Of a stretch of 64,000 bases of DNA, positions 41,300 to 50,447 are shown piece by piece; the stretch's first letter is position 1, and every line of letters starts with the position of its first letter. The notes under the pieces were generated by a model that made no database searches, was not told the DNA's origin, and saw only the letters and a program-made list of their open reading frames with translations. Position numbers and translations under genes: made by a program. The DNA is from Cellvibrio sp. pealriver (GTDB lineage: Bacteria; Pseudomonadota; Gammaproteobacteria; Pseudomonadales; Cellvibrionaceae): assembly GCF_001183545.1 (NCBI RefSeq), contig NZ_KQ236688.1, positions 3,980,395-4,044,394 of the forward strand, given 5' to 3'.

Positions 41300-43387
41300 T
41301 TAATAACGCCAGGTGATGGAGCCCATCGCGTTGAGTGGAGCTCCATAGTTGGCTTGTCCCCACTGCGGGCTTAGCAAGTATTTTTCATCAGTGGCATTGT
41401 TGATGTTCAATGCCAGACTCAGGTTTGGTGTGAGCGCATACTGGGCAAATAAGTCCACCAGCGCAAAATCCCCCTGTACTCTGGTATTCCCGACATACAG
41501 CTCACTCTGCCAGTTAATACCGGCACCCAGGCGCAGGCCGGATACAGCGGGCACTGCATAGGCGGTGGCCACTTTAAACTGGTGTTTGGGGATAAAACGG
41601 CGGGTGTCGTTGCCGTTTTCATCTTCAACGCCCACTTGGGTATAGCCTGCGCTGATATTCAGCCCGGTAAAAATTTCACCCGCCAGCTCTACTTCAAAAC
41701 CATCGCTTTCAAACTCGACGCCGCGATAAATATTGAGACCGGAGGCTTCGTCGCGGGTGACCCACTCGCCAAAGTTCTCCTGCCGGGATTCAAACATCGC
41801 CAGAGTGAGCACGGCATTGCCATCAAACACTTCCTGCTTAACACCGGCTTCAGTGCTTTCACCGCGTACGGCACCCAAGGGCAGCAAGTCAGCATCAACC
41901 CAGGTCTGGGCGTTGAATACTTCGCTGTAGCTGGCGTACAGCACGGTGCCCGGCAGGGCTTCATAGGTAATACCGGCATAGGGCACGGTTTCATCATCCG
42001 CTGCGGTGGCGGGTGCGCCGTAGTTAATGCCGTCTTGCTCGATATCCACGGTGCGGGAACCCAGCAACAGCGACAGCGCGTCGGTGAGATTCAGGCGGGT
42101 CGATACGTAATAGGAGTCTTGCTTCTGGTCGATATCGGTAGATTGGGTTGCTGCATCGTACACATCAAATACCGGCAGCGCGGTTTTGCCATCTGCCCAA
42201 TTAGCGCCTACCGGGGCGTAGTTCCATTCATCGGTGTAGATGGAACGGCCGGTCAGGGTGATGTCGGCTGTGTTAATCCCGGCGACCAACTCATGTTCTT
42301 GTCCGAACAGTGAAAAAGAACCGCTGACAAACAGATCGAAAATATCCTCCTGGTCATCCGCTTGGTAAAGGCTTGCATGGGCCAGTAAACCCTCTTCGGT
42401 GACCGGGTCTGGTGCGCCTGCCAAATAGAGTGATGTCCATTCACTCTCAAGTCCATTGCGAGTGTAAACGGCCTTCGCCACCCAGTTCGCGCCCAAGTCC
42501 TGCTCCAGCTCCACAAAGCTGCGGGTTTGTTCTACATCTTGATATGCCCATGCGGGCGCAGTGTTGGTGGAGGCATCGTAATGGGTCAGTGAACCATCGC
42601 TGTAAAACAGTGGCAGGGCGCCGGATGAATTGGCATCGCTGTGGCTGTCGTTGATGCTGTGCCCCAAGGTAAAGCGAGTGGTATCGGTAACCTCACCGCT
42701 GACAACGCCGTAGAAAACGGTCAATTCCTTGCCGTAGCGATCCAGATAAGAATCGCCATCCTGCTTGGCGACAACCAAACGGCCGCTGAGTGTGTCGGCA
42801 ACAATCGGCCCTGAAATATCGCCATCCACACGGTATTGGTTCCAGCTGCCCCCCGAACCGGTAATGGATGCCTGCGTTTCTTGCGTCGGGCGCTTGCGCA
42901 CGTAGTTAATGGTTGCAGACGGGTTGGCAAGCCCGGTGATCAGGCCGGTCGCCCCTTTCACGACTTCCACCTGCTCGTAAATGGCGGTGTCGTCATGGCC
43001 ATGCCCCAGGCCGTAAGCGAAGGGAACGCCCAGGCCATCGTACTGGAAGTTAACAATGTCAAAGCCGCGCGCAGTGTAGTAAGTGCGGCCGGTCTCCACC
43101 TGTTCAACCGTAACCCCGGGAACATAGGTCAGCAGCGAGTTGATCTCGCGCAGGGAGAAGTCATCAATCTGGTCACGGGAAATCACCGATACCACCTGCG
43201 GTGTTTCCAGCACCGACAGGTTTAACTTGGTTGCGGTCTTGGTTTTTTCAGGCTCACCGTAAACATAGGTGGTTTCAATCTCGCCCTTACTGGCATCTGG
43301 GGTTTGGCTGGTTTGCGCATAGGCACTGGCACCCCAAATGATACTTGCAACAGACAGCGCCAAAGCGCTGCGCGATAAATGACGCAT
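41300..43387 (-). CDS. TonB-dependent siderophore receptor
   Basis: A 695-residue outer-membrane receptor. The signal peptide ends near SAYAQTSQ, the plug domain has VYGEPEKTKTATKLNLSVLE, then ETPQVVSVISRDQIDDF, and the barrel ends with a C-terminal TWRY. The plug pattern and size match the FhuE/FpvA-like siderophore receptors. A STN domain is absent, so it is not expected to signal through an anti-sigma factor. A candidate Fur box lies upstream at 43456-43474. It imports a ferric siderophore with TonB; no siderophore synthesis genes are present in the window. The 3' end is 28 bases from the IS3 element. Confidence 0.92.
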   Translation of the reverse strand: MRHLSRSALALSVASIIWGASAYAQTSQTPDASKGEIETTYVYGEPEKTKTATKLNLSVLETPQVVSVISRDQIDDFSLREINSLLTYVPGVTVEQVETGRTYYTARGFDIVNFQYDGLGVPFAYGLGHGHDDTAIYEQVEVVKGATGLITGLANPSATINYVRKRPTQETQASITGSGGSWNQYRVDGDISGPIVADTLSGRLVVAKQDGDSYLDRYGKELTVFYGVVSGEVTDTTRFTLGHSINDSHSDANSSGALPLFYSDGSLTHYDASTNTAPAWAYQDVEQTRSFVELEQDLGANWVAKAVYTRNGLESEWTSLYLAGAPDPVTEEGLLAHASLYQADDQEDIFDLFVSGSFSLFGQEHELVAGINTADITLTGRSIYTDEWNYAPVGANWADGKTALPVFDVYDAATQSTDIDQKQDSYYVSTRLNLTDALSLLLGSRTVDIEQDGINYGAPATAADDETVPYAGITYEALPGTVLYASYSEVFNAQTWVDADLLPLGAVRGESTEAGVKQEVFDGNAVLTLAMFESRQENFGEWVTRDEASGLNIYRGVEFESDGFEVELAGEIFTGLNISAGYTQVGVEDENGNDTRRFIPKHQFKVATAYAVPAVSGLRLGAGINWQSELYVGNTRVQGDFALVDLFAQYALTPNLSLALNINNATDEKYLLSPQWGQANYGAPLNAMGSITWRY

Positions 43388-43455
43388 AACGGCTCCCTAC
43401 CGGAAAAGAATGGGTGTGACTGCAAATGTGATGTTTTTCTAAATGCATATATTAT

Positions 43456-43474
43456 ACAAATGATAATAAATATC
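43456..43474 (-). promoter_or_regulatory. Candidate Fur box upstream of TonB-dependent receptor
   Basis: The 19-mer ACAAATGATAATAAATATC matches the Fur consensus GATAATGATAATCATTATC at 14 of 19 positions, about 70 bases upstream of the receptor start. This predicts iron repression. Confidence 0.65.
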
Positions 43475-43619
43475 ATATAGGTTTTCAAAGTCTATAAGCT
43501 GCACATCCGCATCCTGAGCCAGGATCGGTTAGGGATGTTGGGCGTGTTGAAAGGGGCGAGAGAGAAGGCGATGTAAACTGTGGGCGCTAGTTAAGTCGTT
43601 AAATGCAGGCGTTAAATCC

Positions 43620-43651
43620 AAAAATGAAAAGGGCGCAATGACTGCGCCCTT
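43620..43651 (-). terminator. Terminator downstream of small basic gene
   Basis: Stem AAGGGCGCA / TGCGCCCTT with a five-base loop, read on the minus strand and followed there by a T-rich run (TTTTCATTTTT). It lies 27 bases after the small gene at 43678-43794. Its sequence is nearly the same as the terminator at 39944. Confidence 0.75.
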
Positions 43652-43677
43652 ATTTCCAACCTAAACAGAGTCAGAAG

Positions 43678-43794
43678 CTAAAACTCGCGATGCGCCTGCT
43701 CAGCCTGTTTGGCTTTTTTCAATTGCTGCTTTTCTTTCGCAGTATGTTTTGCAGGTTTCTTACTTTCTTTACGTTTATCTTGCGATTTGCTCAT
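43678..43794 (-). CDS. Small basic Lys-rich protein, 38 residues
   Basis: A short gene on the minus strand: ATG at 43794-43792, stop TAG at 43680-43678. The product starts MSKSQDKRKESKK and ends EQAHREF; it is highly charged with about one third Lys/Arg and is predicted to be helical. Support for it being real is an ideal Shine-Dalgarno AGGAGGTGA (43800-43808) at good spacing and a terminator just downstream. No family is recognised. It may bind nucleic acid or ribosomes, but that is only inference from charge. Confidence 0.7.
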   Translation of the reverse strand: MSKSQDKRKESKKPAKHTAKEKQQLKKAKQAEQAHREF

Positions 43795-44064
43795 GGTGCT
43801 CACCTCCTGTTTATCACTGTCGGTAACGCTCTTTAAGCTTAGGCGGTGTAGTGGTATTTACCAACGCGGAGATGATTAAAAAATTTATCGTCTAACTGCA
43901 GCCTCACAAGCCAACAGTTTATGGCCAGATAAACAAGCGACATGTGCAAAGGACGTTTTACCGCTTTGCTTAGTGAATATTTCACAGCTGTATTCGATGG
44001 TTCTGGATATGCTGGCTCTGCGTTACAAAACATTCACTTGGTCTTACTTATAGGGAAATTGAAA

Positions 44065-45138
44065 ATGAAAGCACTTCATGGTTTTACTCGTTCACTCGCT
44101 ATTGCCCGTTCACTGATTGTGGCTTCTGCCGCATTAGCTTCTGTCGCTGCCACCGCTGGGGATTTCCCGCTGCGCGCCGATGACATCAACCTGAACTACC
44201 GTTACACCACCGATACTCATTGGTCTGGTGGCTCGCAGGCTCATGCGTTGGATATAGTTGCCCGTCGCCATATTGGCAGCGGTAAATGGTCGCAGCTAAA
44301 GACGGATTCATCCGCGACCAACCTCAACTCCAGCTACATAATCTACGGTGCAAAAATTCGCGCAATGGATGATGGTGTCGTCGTAAATTGCTGGCGCAAC
44401 GCACCGGAAAATACCCCCGGTTCCAATCACAGCAAAGTCACCGACGGTTATATCTCTTACGCCGGTAACTATTTGTACGTGCTGCAAGATGACGGCAACT
44501 ACGCCCTCTACGCGCACGCACAACCAGGCACGATTCCCAGCAGTCTCTGCCCCAAGACGGCAACCTACAGTTCTACTGCAAAACCAGGATATGTACTGAA
44601 TGCCGACGGCGCGGTGAGCGGCGGTGCGCGTATAACCAAAGGCCAATTTTTGGGTAACGTGGGTAACGTAGGAAATTCATCCGGCCCGCACCTGCATGTG
44701 CATGTACAAACTCCGGGCGGCAGCGCAGTGAAGTTGAAATTCGATCACGGCCAAACCACATCTTTCGCCAATCAAACTGCATCGGTTAATGCGACTTGGA
44801 ATCTGTTGAGCGGTAATGCATTACCAACCGGTGAAGTGATGGTGTGGGCACCGCATTCCGTGGGCAACTGGACAGTGAACAATATTCCCGATGAGCGTAT
44901 GCAAGCCTGGTTCAACCACTTTGCCGATTCCGGCGAAATGCCCAACACCTATGCCTGCACCGACAACGGCCAGATTTACAACACCAGCTGGGTTCCATCG
45001 CAAGGTGCCTGGGTTGCCTACCACGGCATGAATCTGACTACCTTCAACAACAAGAAAACGACTTTGGCAAACCAAGGTTTCTACCTGCACGGTTGGTGGT
45101 ACTGCGGTTCTTACTACACCGGAATCTGGCGTAAATAA
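44065..45138 (+). CDS. M23-family metallopeptidase, secreted
   Basis: About 357 residues with a signal peptide (LIVASAALASVAATAGD). The M23 zinc site is represented by SQAHALDIVA and GNVGNSSGPHLHVHVQ. The first part has His and Asp three residues apart, not four as in the usual HxxxD, so this should be checked. A beta-rich C-terminal region of about 110 residues follows (VWAPHSVGNWTVNNIPDERM, YHGMNLTTFNNKK). The protein probably cleaves peptide cross-links in cell wall or other substrates. ATG 44065 begins the signal peptide; a longer frame from 43942 has no better start. Confidence 0.82.
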   Translation: MKALHGFTRSLAIARSLIVASAALASVAATAGDFPLRADDINLNYRYTTDTHWSGGSQAHALDIVARRHIGSGKWSQLKTDSSATNLNSSYIIYGAKIRAMDDGVVVNCWRNAPENTPGSNHSKVTDGYISYAGNYLYVLQDDGNYALYAHAQPGTIPSSLCPKTATYSSTAKPGYVLNADGAVSGGARITKGQFLGNVGNVGNSSGPHLHVHVQTPGGSAVKLKFDHGQTTSFANQTASVNATWNLLSGNALPTGEVMVWAPHSVGNWTVNNIPDERMQAWFNHFADSGEMPNTYACTDNGQIYNTSWVPSQGAWVAYHGMNLTTFNNKKTTLANQGFYLHGWWYCGSYYTGIWRK

Positions 45139-45163
45139 TTAGCAGATTCAACGTGCGAAATAA

Positions 45164-45199
45164 AAAGGCAATCGCATGTGCGATTGCCTTTGGTTTTTT
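45164..45199. terminator. Bidirectional intrinsic terminator after M23 gene
   Basis: Thirteen-base-pair stem AAAGGCAATCGCA / TGCGATTGCCTTT with a two-base loop, followed by TTTTTT in the plus direction and preceded by A residues. It lies between the convergent M23 and S41 genes. Confidence 0.9.
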
Positions 45200-45223
45200 A
45201 CATTTTTGTTTAATGCTTTTTGA

Positions 45224-46849
45224 TTAAGGTGCCTGCTTAATCCAGTTGATGGATTGATCTATACCAGAGTCGTACCCGCCATTACGCTCTTCAGGCGTTG
45301 CAAATGGCACTGCGATATCAGCAGGAATACCAATGCCTTCGTAATTATTCCCCAGCGTATCCAAATAGGTTTCATTGCTGATACCAAAGGCGATATCGCT
45401 GGTTAAGCGTTTAATCAGAATATCGGAAAATGCACCGGCAGTTGGTTCTCCTACAATCGCCACTTGAGGTAGGGATGCCATTGCTATAACAAAGAGTTCC
45501 GCTGCACTGACGGTATCCCCGCTCACTAACACGGCAGTAGGTTTTAAATAAAGGTTTTTGTCTGCCGGTTCCAATACCACATCTTTGCGCGGTGTTTGCA
45601 ATGCGCCGCTGCCGGCAAATTTGGAGTAAACAACTTGCGAGCGACTCATAAAATGGCGAACAAAGGCGATAGACACTTGGTCATGTCCGCCATCGTTAAA
45701 GCGAACATCAATAATAAGCCCATCGGTATTCGCCAGATCTTGCAATGCTTCGTTGATGGTAGCTTCCGCTATAGCAATATCAGCATCCATTCCTGAAAAA
45801 ACGCCTGATTGTTCCTCGCTGTATTCGGACATGGAGTCAATCAGTAAATAACCCATATTATCTTTTGTGGTAAACCAGGCTATTTCCCCCGCAGCTCTTA
45901 CTTCAATATCTGATGACGTATCCGCATAGCTGAATATGTTGCTTCGCACTTTATCAGAGTTTTCAGCTATGTAATTTTCTGCTGCAGTTATTTGGGTTGC
46001 GGTTAATTCATCTTTCGCCCCCAGCGTTTGTAAATATTCAGCCAATAATTGTTGATAAAGAGTTTCTTGCGTTTCTGTATAAAAAAGAGAAGTGCTCTCT
46101 TTGGTGAGTGCTTCCTCCAGACTTTTGTTGAGATCTGGTTTGAGTGGGGCTTTTAATAGCATGACATGAGGGTCACCTAGCGGAGCGATAACCGCACTTA
46201 AAAATTCAAATAATTCTGTCTCATTGGTGACATTATCGATTGACGTGAGTGCGTCATCATAAGCCTTATCCCAATCCATGCCTCTCAACTCAAAATAGAC
46301 GTAAAGCTCATTGAATGCATTCCAGAAAATATCGAAGTCTTTTTTTGCATCAAACGAATAGCCCGCGTCTGTTTTTACTTTTTGCAGATTGTCTTCACAC
46401 ACTTTTGGAGGTGCTTCCAGCTTTTTAAAAGTGATTGCGGGTAAATAGTCAGGGATGTTTTGCTGCAACATTTCTGTGGGCGTGTTGGAATGCAGGTAAT
46501 CCTTTTTCAGGTCAGATAATGAAAGGTTGCTGTCAACATTCTGTAATAAACAGTCCTTTGTGGTAACACTGTAGTTTTTAACGGTAAATGAATTGCTGTC
46601 AGCACTTACCGATAACACGTAACCATAGGCAGGCGCGTGCCATTGGCCTAGATAAGGTGAGTCGGATACGGACGGATTGCTGGAAGAAGATGAGCTAACT
46701 GATGCGCTCGATAGAGATGAGCTTGACGATGAGCTGGAAACCTTTCGGTCTTTATTGTTATCGTCACATCCTGTTAACAAGATGATGCTAACACATGAGG
46801 CAACGAGTAATGATTTTCTTTCGAAAAAGCTTTCTTTAATGGAGTACAT
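45224..46849 (-). CDS. S41-family peptidase lipoprotein with poly-Ser linker
   Basis: A 541-residue predicted lipoprotein. The lipobox ILLTGC places the lipidated cysteine at residue 28, and a serine-rich linker of about 25 residues follows. The S41 (tail-specific protease/C-terminal processing) domain occupies the C-terminal half, with LIIDVRFNDGGHDQV and SGDTVSAAELFVIAMASLP carrying the expected nucleophilic serine. The middle part is a cap domain. No PDZ domain is clearly seen. It acts in the periplasm or at the outer membrane; substrate unknown. Confidence 0.85.
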   Translation of the reverse strand: MYSIKESFFERKSLLVASCVSIILLTGCDDNNKDRKVSSSSSSSSLSSASVSSSSSSNPSVSDSPYLGQWHAPAYGYVLSVSADSNSFTVKNYSVTTKDCLLQNVDSNLSLSDLKKDYLHSNTPTEMLQQNIPDYLPAITFKKLEAPPKVCEDNLQKVKTDAGYSFDAKKDFDIFWNAFNELYVYFELRGMDWDKAYDDALTSIDNVTNETELFEFLSAVIAPLGDPHVMLLKAPLKPDLNKSLEEALTKESTSLFYTETQETLYQQLLAEYLQTLGAKDELTATQITAAENYIAENSDKVRSNIFSYADTSSDIEVRAAGEIAWFTTKDNMGYLLIDSMSEYSEEQSGVFSGMDADIAIAEATINEALQDLANTDGLIIDVRFNDGGHDQVSIAFVRHFMSRSQVVYSKFAGSGALQTPRKDVVLEPADKNLYLKPTAVLVSGDTVSAAELFVIAMASLPQVAIVGEPTAGAFSDILIKRLTSDIAFGISNETYLDTLGNNYEGIGIPADIAVPFATPEERNGGYDSGIDQSINWIKQAP

Positions 46850-46953
46850 AAAATTATCCCTGTAGGTGATTTGAACGGGATAAGATTAAGTTGCATCACT
46901 CTTAATAACTGTATCAAGGTTTATCAAATTGTATGCAGTTATTATCGGTGTGG

Positions 46954-48294
46954 TTAGGCGTGCGAAGAATGTATGCGCGGAAATGACAGTGTGAACCTTG
47001 CTCCACCCAAGGTTTCTGATGTTGCAATATCAATTGTTACATTGTGCAAATCGGCAATGCGTTTTACTAACGCCATGCCAAGGCCATGTCCTTTCTGTGC
47101 AGGTTGATGGGGGTTGCTCTCTGTATTCTTCCCACGAATAAAAGGTTTGAATATATCCTGCCGGAATTGCTTGTCTATTCCCTGCCCGTTATCTTCAATG
47201 GAAAGTAAAATATGTTTTTCATATTGCTGAACACTAACAAGTATTTTTCCTGAACCATACTTAACTGCATTGGAGAGTAAATTTTCTATCAGCAAGTTTA
47301 AATAAAAAGCATCGCCATTTACGATATAAAAATTCTCAGCCGCCGTTATATTGATTTCAGTGAAGGCCTTCTTGTCATCTTGCTGTGTAATAGAGGTAAT
47401 GGCGTTGTTGCATAGCTCTAATAGATCCATTTTACCCTGCGTGAGCTGCGCGATATTTTTGTCCAGCCGCGCATATTTCAGCAAGGTCTCAACAAGGTTT
47501 GTCATGTCGGCTATCACCTTATCAAGGCGATCTTCGTAGGTGTGGCGTTTTTCTATATCGTCTTCATCGCGTAATGCATCCAAACCGAACTGCAATTTCG
47601 CCAAAGGCGCACGCAATTCATGGGAAATCGCTGAGCTTAATAAGCTGATGTCCGATACCAGATCTTCAATGCGCTGTGCCATGCGATTAAATTCGAGTTC
47701 AATATCATTTATATACGAAATATTACCCGGAGCGATTCGCGCGCTCAGATTGCCTTCACCCAATTTTTTGGCGGATGATTTTATTGTCTGTAAACGGCGA
47801 ATTAACGGGGTCAGCCACATAACGGTAATGGCGATTAACAAGGCGTAGAAAAGGATAGTGAAGAGAATCGGTAACCAATTATTTTTCTTTGGTTTTGTTA
47901 TCTGTGGAGTGCGCAGCACAAAAAAGCTATCTGCATTATTTGGGAAGTAGGCGCTAATAATGCTTGATGACGAAAGCGTTAGATAGCCAGTTTTTTTTAA
48001 TTCCTGAATCAGCTCGGCAGGTATTTTCATATCGTCTTGCTGCACGATTTCCAATGAAATAAATGGATTTCCCTTTTGCCAAATACGTATAAATTCCTCT
48101 TTGCTTTCAATGTTCCGCAGCGTGGCTGAAAGCTGTATGCCAATTGCTTCCAATTGTGGTTGCGTTAAGCCACTATCAGGTTGATCGCTTGAGTTTAATG
48201 TGCTGTAGAGCTTGTCCAGTAGTAACCCTGCACCAATGGAGGTAACGACAATTGTGAGCAGGAGTGACAGGCTAAGTGTGCGTAGTGTCAGCAT
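46954..48294 (-). CDS. Sensor histidine kinase (two-component system)
   Basis: About 446 residues. TM1 (TLSLSLLLTIVVTSIGAGLL), a periplasmic domain of about 120 residues, TM2 (LPILFTILFYALLIAITVMW), a HAMP region, HisKA with SSAISHELRAPLAKLQFGLD, and a HATPase with NLLSNAVKYG and DNGQGIDKQFRQDIFKPF. ATG 48294 follows GGTAAGG and lies eight bases after the response regulator stop. Overall layout resembles RstB-type kinases. The neighbours DUF3019 and MipA suggest an envelope signal. Confidence 0.85.
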   Translation of the reverse strand: MLTLRTLSLSLLLTIVVTSIGAGLLLDKLYSTLNSSDQPDSGLTQPQLEAIGIQLSATLRNIESKEEFIRIWQKGNPFISLEIVQQDDMKIPAELIQELKKTGYLTLSSSSIISAYFPNNADSFFVLRTPQITKPKKNNWLPILFTILFYALLIAITVMWLTPLIRRLQTIKSSAKKLGEGNLSARIAPGNISYINDIELEFNRMAQRIEDLVSDISLLSSAISHELRAPLAKLQFGLDALRDEDDIEKRHTYEDRLDKVIADMTNLVETLLKYARLDKNIAQLTQGKMDLLELCNNAITSITQQDDKKAFTEINITAAENFYIVNGDAFYLNLLIENLLSNAVKYGSGKILVSVQQYEKHILLSIEDNGQGIDKQFRQDIFKPFIRGKNTESNPHQPAQKGHGLGMALVKRIADLHNVTIDIATSETLGGARFTLSFPRIHSSHA

Positions 48295-48302
48295 AAATAA
48301 CC

Positions 48303-49001
48303 TTACCAGGCATCTCTTACAAAAAGGTAGCCTTTGCCCCAAATGGTTTTGATGCGATAAGGTTCCTCACCCGAATCATTCAATTTTTTTCTTACCCGTG
48401 AAATACGCAGGTCAATAGATCTGTCGAGTCCATCAAACTCATAACCCCTGAGTTCTTTCAGTAAAGTGTCACGTGTAACTATCTCGCCCGGATGCGAAGC
48501 CAAAACCCACAGGACTTCAAATTCTTTCGAGGTAAGTTTTGCATCAATGCCAGCTAAAAGGGCAGATTGCGAATAAGGGTCAATAACCAGATTATTAAAG
48601 GTCAATGTTTTTGAATGTGCTGTGATTACTTTCTTTTCGAGAAGTTTTTGAATTCGCGTCAATAACGCGCGCGCTCTTATGGGTTTAATCAGGTAATCAT
48701 CTGCACCGGCTTCCAGCCCCAATATTTCATCAATTTCCTCATCGCGCGCTGTGATCATAATAATGGCACCGCGAAAAAAAGGCCTTACTGTTTTACAAAC
48801 AGCAAAGCCATCTAACCCCGGTAATGCGCCATCCAATAACACGATATCCGGTTGCATATCGGTAATTAATGTAACGGCTTCCGTGCCATTTTCTGTGCAG
48901 ATGCAGGTAAATCCTTTTCCGGTAAGGTAGTCGGCTATCCATTGTTGTAACTCTATATCGTCTTCAACAATAAGAATTGATCCTGCAGATTGATTATTCA
49001 T
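48303..49001 (-). CDS. OmpR-family response regulator
   Basis: A 232-residue regulator. The receiver has the acidic pair in LIVEDDIELQQ, the phosphoacceptor Asp in DIVLLDGALPGLDGF and Lys in YLIKPIRARAL. The winged-helix output domain ends VRKKLNDSGEEPYRIKTIWG, then KGYLFV. It works with the kinase encoded immediately downstream. Probable targets are the adjacent DUF3019 and MipA-like genes, encoded immediately upstream on the same strand. Confidence 0.9.
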   Translation of the reverse strand: MNNQSAGSILIVEDDIELQQWIADYLTGKGFTCICTENGTEAVTLITDMQPDIVLLDGALPGLDGFAVCKTVRPFFRGAIIMITARDEEIDEILGLEAGADDYLIKPIRARALLTRIQKLLEKKVITAHSKTLTFNNLVIDPYSQSALLAGIDAKLTSKEFEVLWVLASHPGEIVTRDTLLKELRGYEFDGLDRSIDLRISRVRKKLNDSGEEPYRIKTIWGKGYLFVRDAW

Positions 49002-49019
49002 TGGTTGTGTTAATTGCCA

Positions 49020-49424
49020 TTAAAAAAGTCGCCAAGTGGAATTGGGTCTATTTGATTTTTTATGAACCCAGAAAAGATGCAGTGTTTCTTTTGCCAGAAT
49101 TTCTGAGTCATCAGCCGTTGCCAGATAATAGTCTACAGGTTCATCCATCACCAGCTTCTCGGTAAACTGGCCTTCATTCTGGGTATCCCAGCAGGTCAAT
49201 TTAATTTCATCCGGTGCTCGATATAGGCACAAAGAGCTGGGTACATTCGCCTTCCATTTAATGGCGACATCGGCATAACACTTGTCCCCTTCTTTGAGCA
49301 CAACACATTCTTTGGGTTTCAACGATAACGTGATTGACGAGTGAAGATATTGATCGGCTGCTGTAACTGCATTCGAAAATACAAAAAGCAAAACAATACA
49401 GATGAACTGATAGTTATTTTTCAT
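49020..49424 (-). CDS. DUF3019 family periplasmic protein
   Basis: A 134-residue secreted protein with signal peptide (FICIVLLFVFSNAVTAADQ). The mature part SLKPKECVVLKEGDKCYADV, VPSSLCLYRAPDEIKLTCW and HLFWVHKKSNRPNSTWRLF is the DUF3019 pattern with four conserved cysteines, probably two disulfides. DUF3019 genes are commonly adjacent to a two-component system and a MipA gene, as here. It may serve as a sensor input or target, but no function is established. Gap to the next gene is 18 bases. Confidence 0.82.
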   Translation of the reverse strand: MKNNYQFICIVLLFVFSNAVTAADQYLHSSITLSLKPKECVVLKEGDKCYADVAIKWKANVPSSLCLYRAPDEIKLTCWDTQNEGQFTEKLVMDEPVDYYLATADDSEILAKETLHLFWVHKKSNRPNSTWRLF

Positions 49425-49436
49425 GTCAGTTCATCC

Positions 49437-50303
49437 TTAAAACACGTAGTTCAACAAAATGCCGAACTCGCGTTCCTGTTCGGGGTGCTTATGGTATTCA
49501 CGAATTTTTTTTACCATTGGGCTATCCAGCGTCTCATCTGAATAGAGCATGTGTCTGGAATACATTTGAAATAACACGTTTTTGGTTACGGGGTATGTCA
49601 AATCAATTTGTGCTGTGTAATCAATGCCGGATGAAGGCTGATAGGCAGAAATAAATTCATCCGCCTCATTTTCTGTTACCCCCCATTGATGATCCAGCAA
49701 CCCACTCGACTGGTATTGTGCGCCGACCAGTCCACTCAGGCTCCAGTTTTTAATTTGCCAGCGGTGACCAGCCCATAACGATGCATACTCAATTGCGCTA
49801 TCTGTCCGAAATTCTTCGTGGTAATAGGGCAGAGCAATAGCTTGTACAAATGTATTTCCCCAGCTGCCTTGCGCTCTTAAACCAACACCGCGCGGCGGTT
49901 GGGCGGATATCTGCTTGGCTTCACCATAATAGTTATATTTAAACCGCAAGTCCGAGCCGGTAACAGCGAAAATGGCATCCAGGCTCCAGTGGTCGGTGTT
50001 ATAGAAGTTGTACCCTAATGCAGGAAGATTTTTATCTCGGGAGGCATCAATAGCGGCCTCAGCAAAAAAACCCTTCCATTGATAACGGCCATTAAAAACG
50101 ACCCGGACACCATCGGTTTTTTCAAACGTAGGCGACTCCAGATTGATATAGCCCGCCCCGATAGAAAGGTAATAGCCATCGCGATTATTTTCGCTTTGCG
50201 GCTTCTCTATATTCTGACTTTCTTCCGCAAGACTACAGCTTGCGATGGATGCTGTTATGAGCGTGAGTAAAAAAGCACTTATTGTTTTACCTGGTTTTTT
50301 CAT
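49437..50303 (-). CDS. MipA/OmpV family outer-membrane protein
   Basis: About 288 residues with signal peptide (AFLLTLITASIASCSLA) and a barrel of the MipA/OmpV family: YYLSIGAGYINLESPTF, GVRVVFNGRYQWKGFFAEA, YNFYNTDHWSLDAIF, and a C-terminal FGILLNYVF. ATG 50303 follows AGGAG; an ATG at 50330 is less likely. It is the first gene of the MipA-DUF3019-regulator-kinase run. MipA-like proteins scaffold murein enzymes or respond to antibiotics. Confidence 0.85.
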   Translation of the reverse strand: MKKPGKTISAFLLTLITASIASCSLAEESQNIEKPQSENNRDGYYLSIGAGYINLESPTFEKTDGVRVVFNGRYQWKGFFAEAAIDASRDKNLPALGYNFYNTDHWSLDAIFAVTGSDLRFKYNYYGEAKQISAQPPRGVGLRAQGSWGNTFVQAIALPYYHEEFRTDSAIEYASLWAGHRWQIKNWSLSGLVGAQYQSSGLLDHQWGVTENEADEFISAYQPSSGIDYTAQIDLTYPVTKNVLFQMYSRHMLYSDETLDSPMVKKIREYHKHPEQEREFGILLNYVF

Positions 50304-50447
50304 AGCGGCTCCTGTCAATGACGTTTTCATTTGGCAGAGTGTAAAGAGCTACCAACCGAAGGTGTTTACCAAAGAAAGTCAAATTGTACCAAAGTGTATC
50401 CTTTCATTGTGCAGCGGGTGTTGTGCACTGAATATAACGAGTTTACG

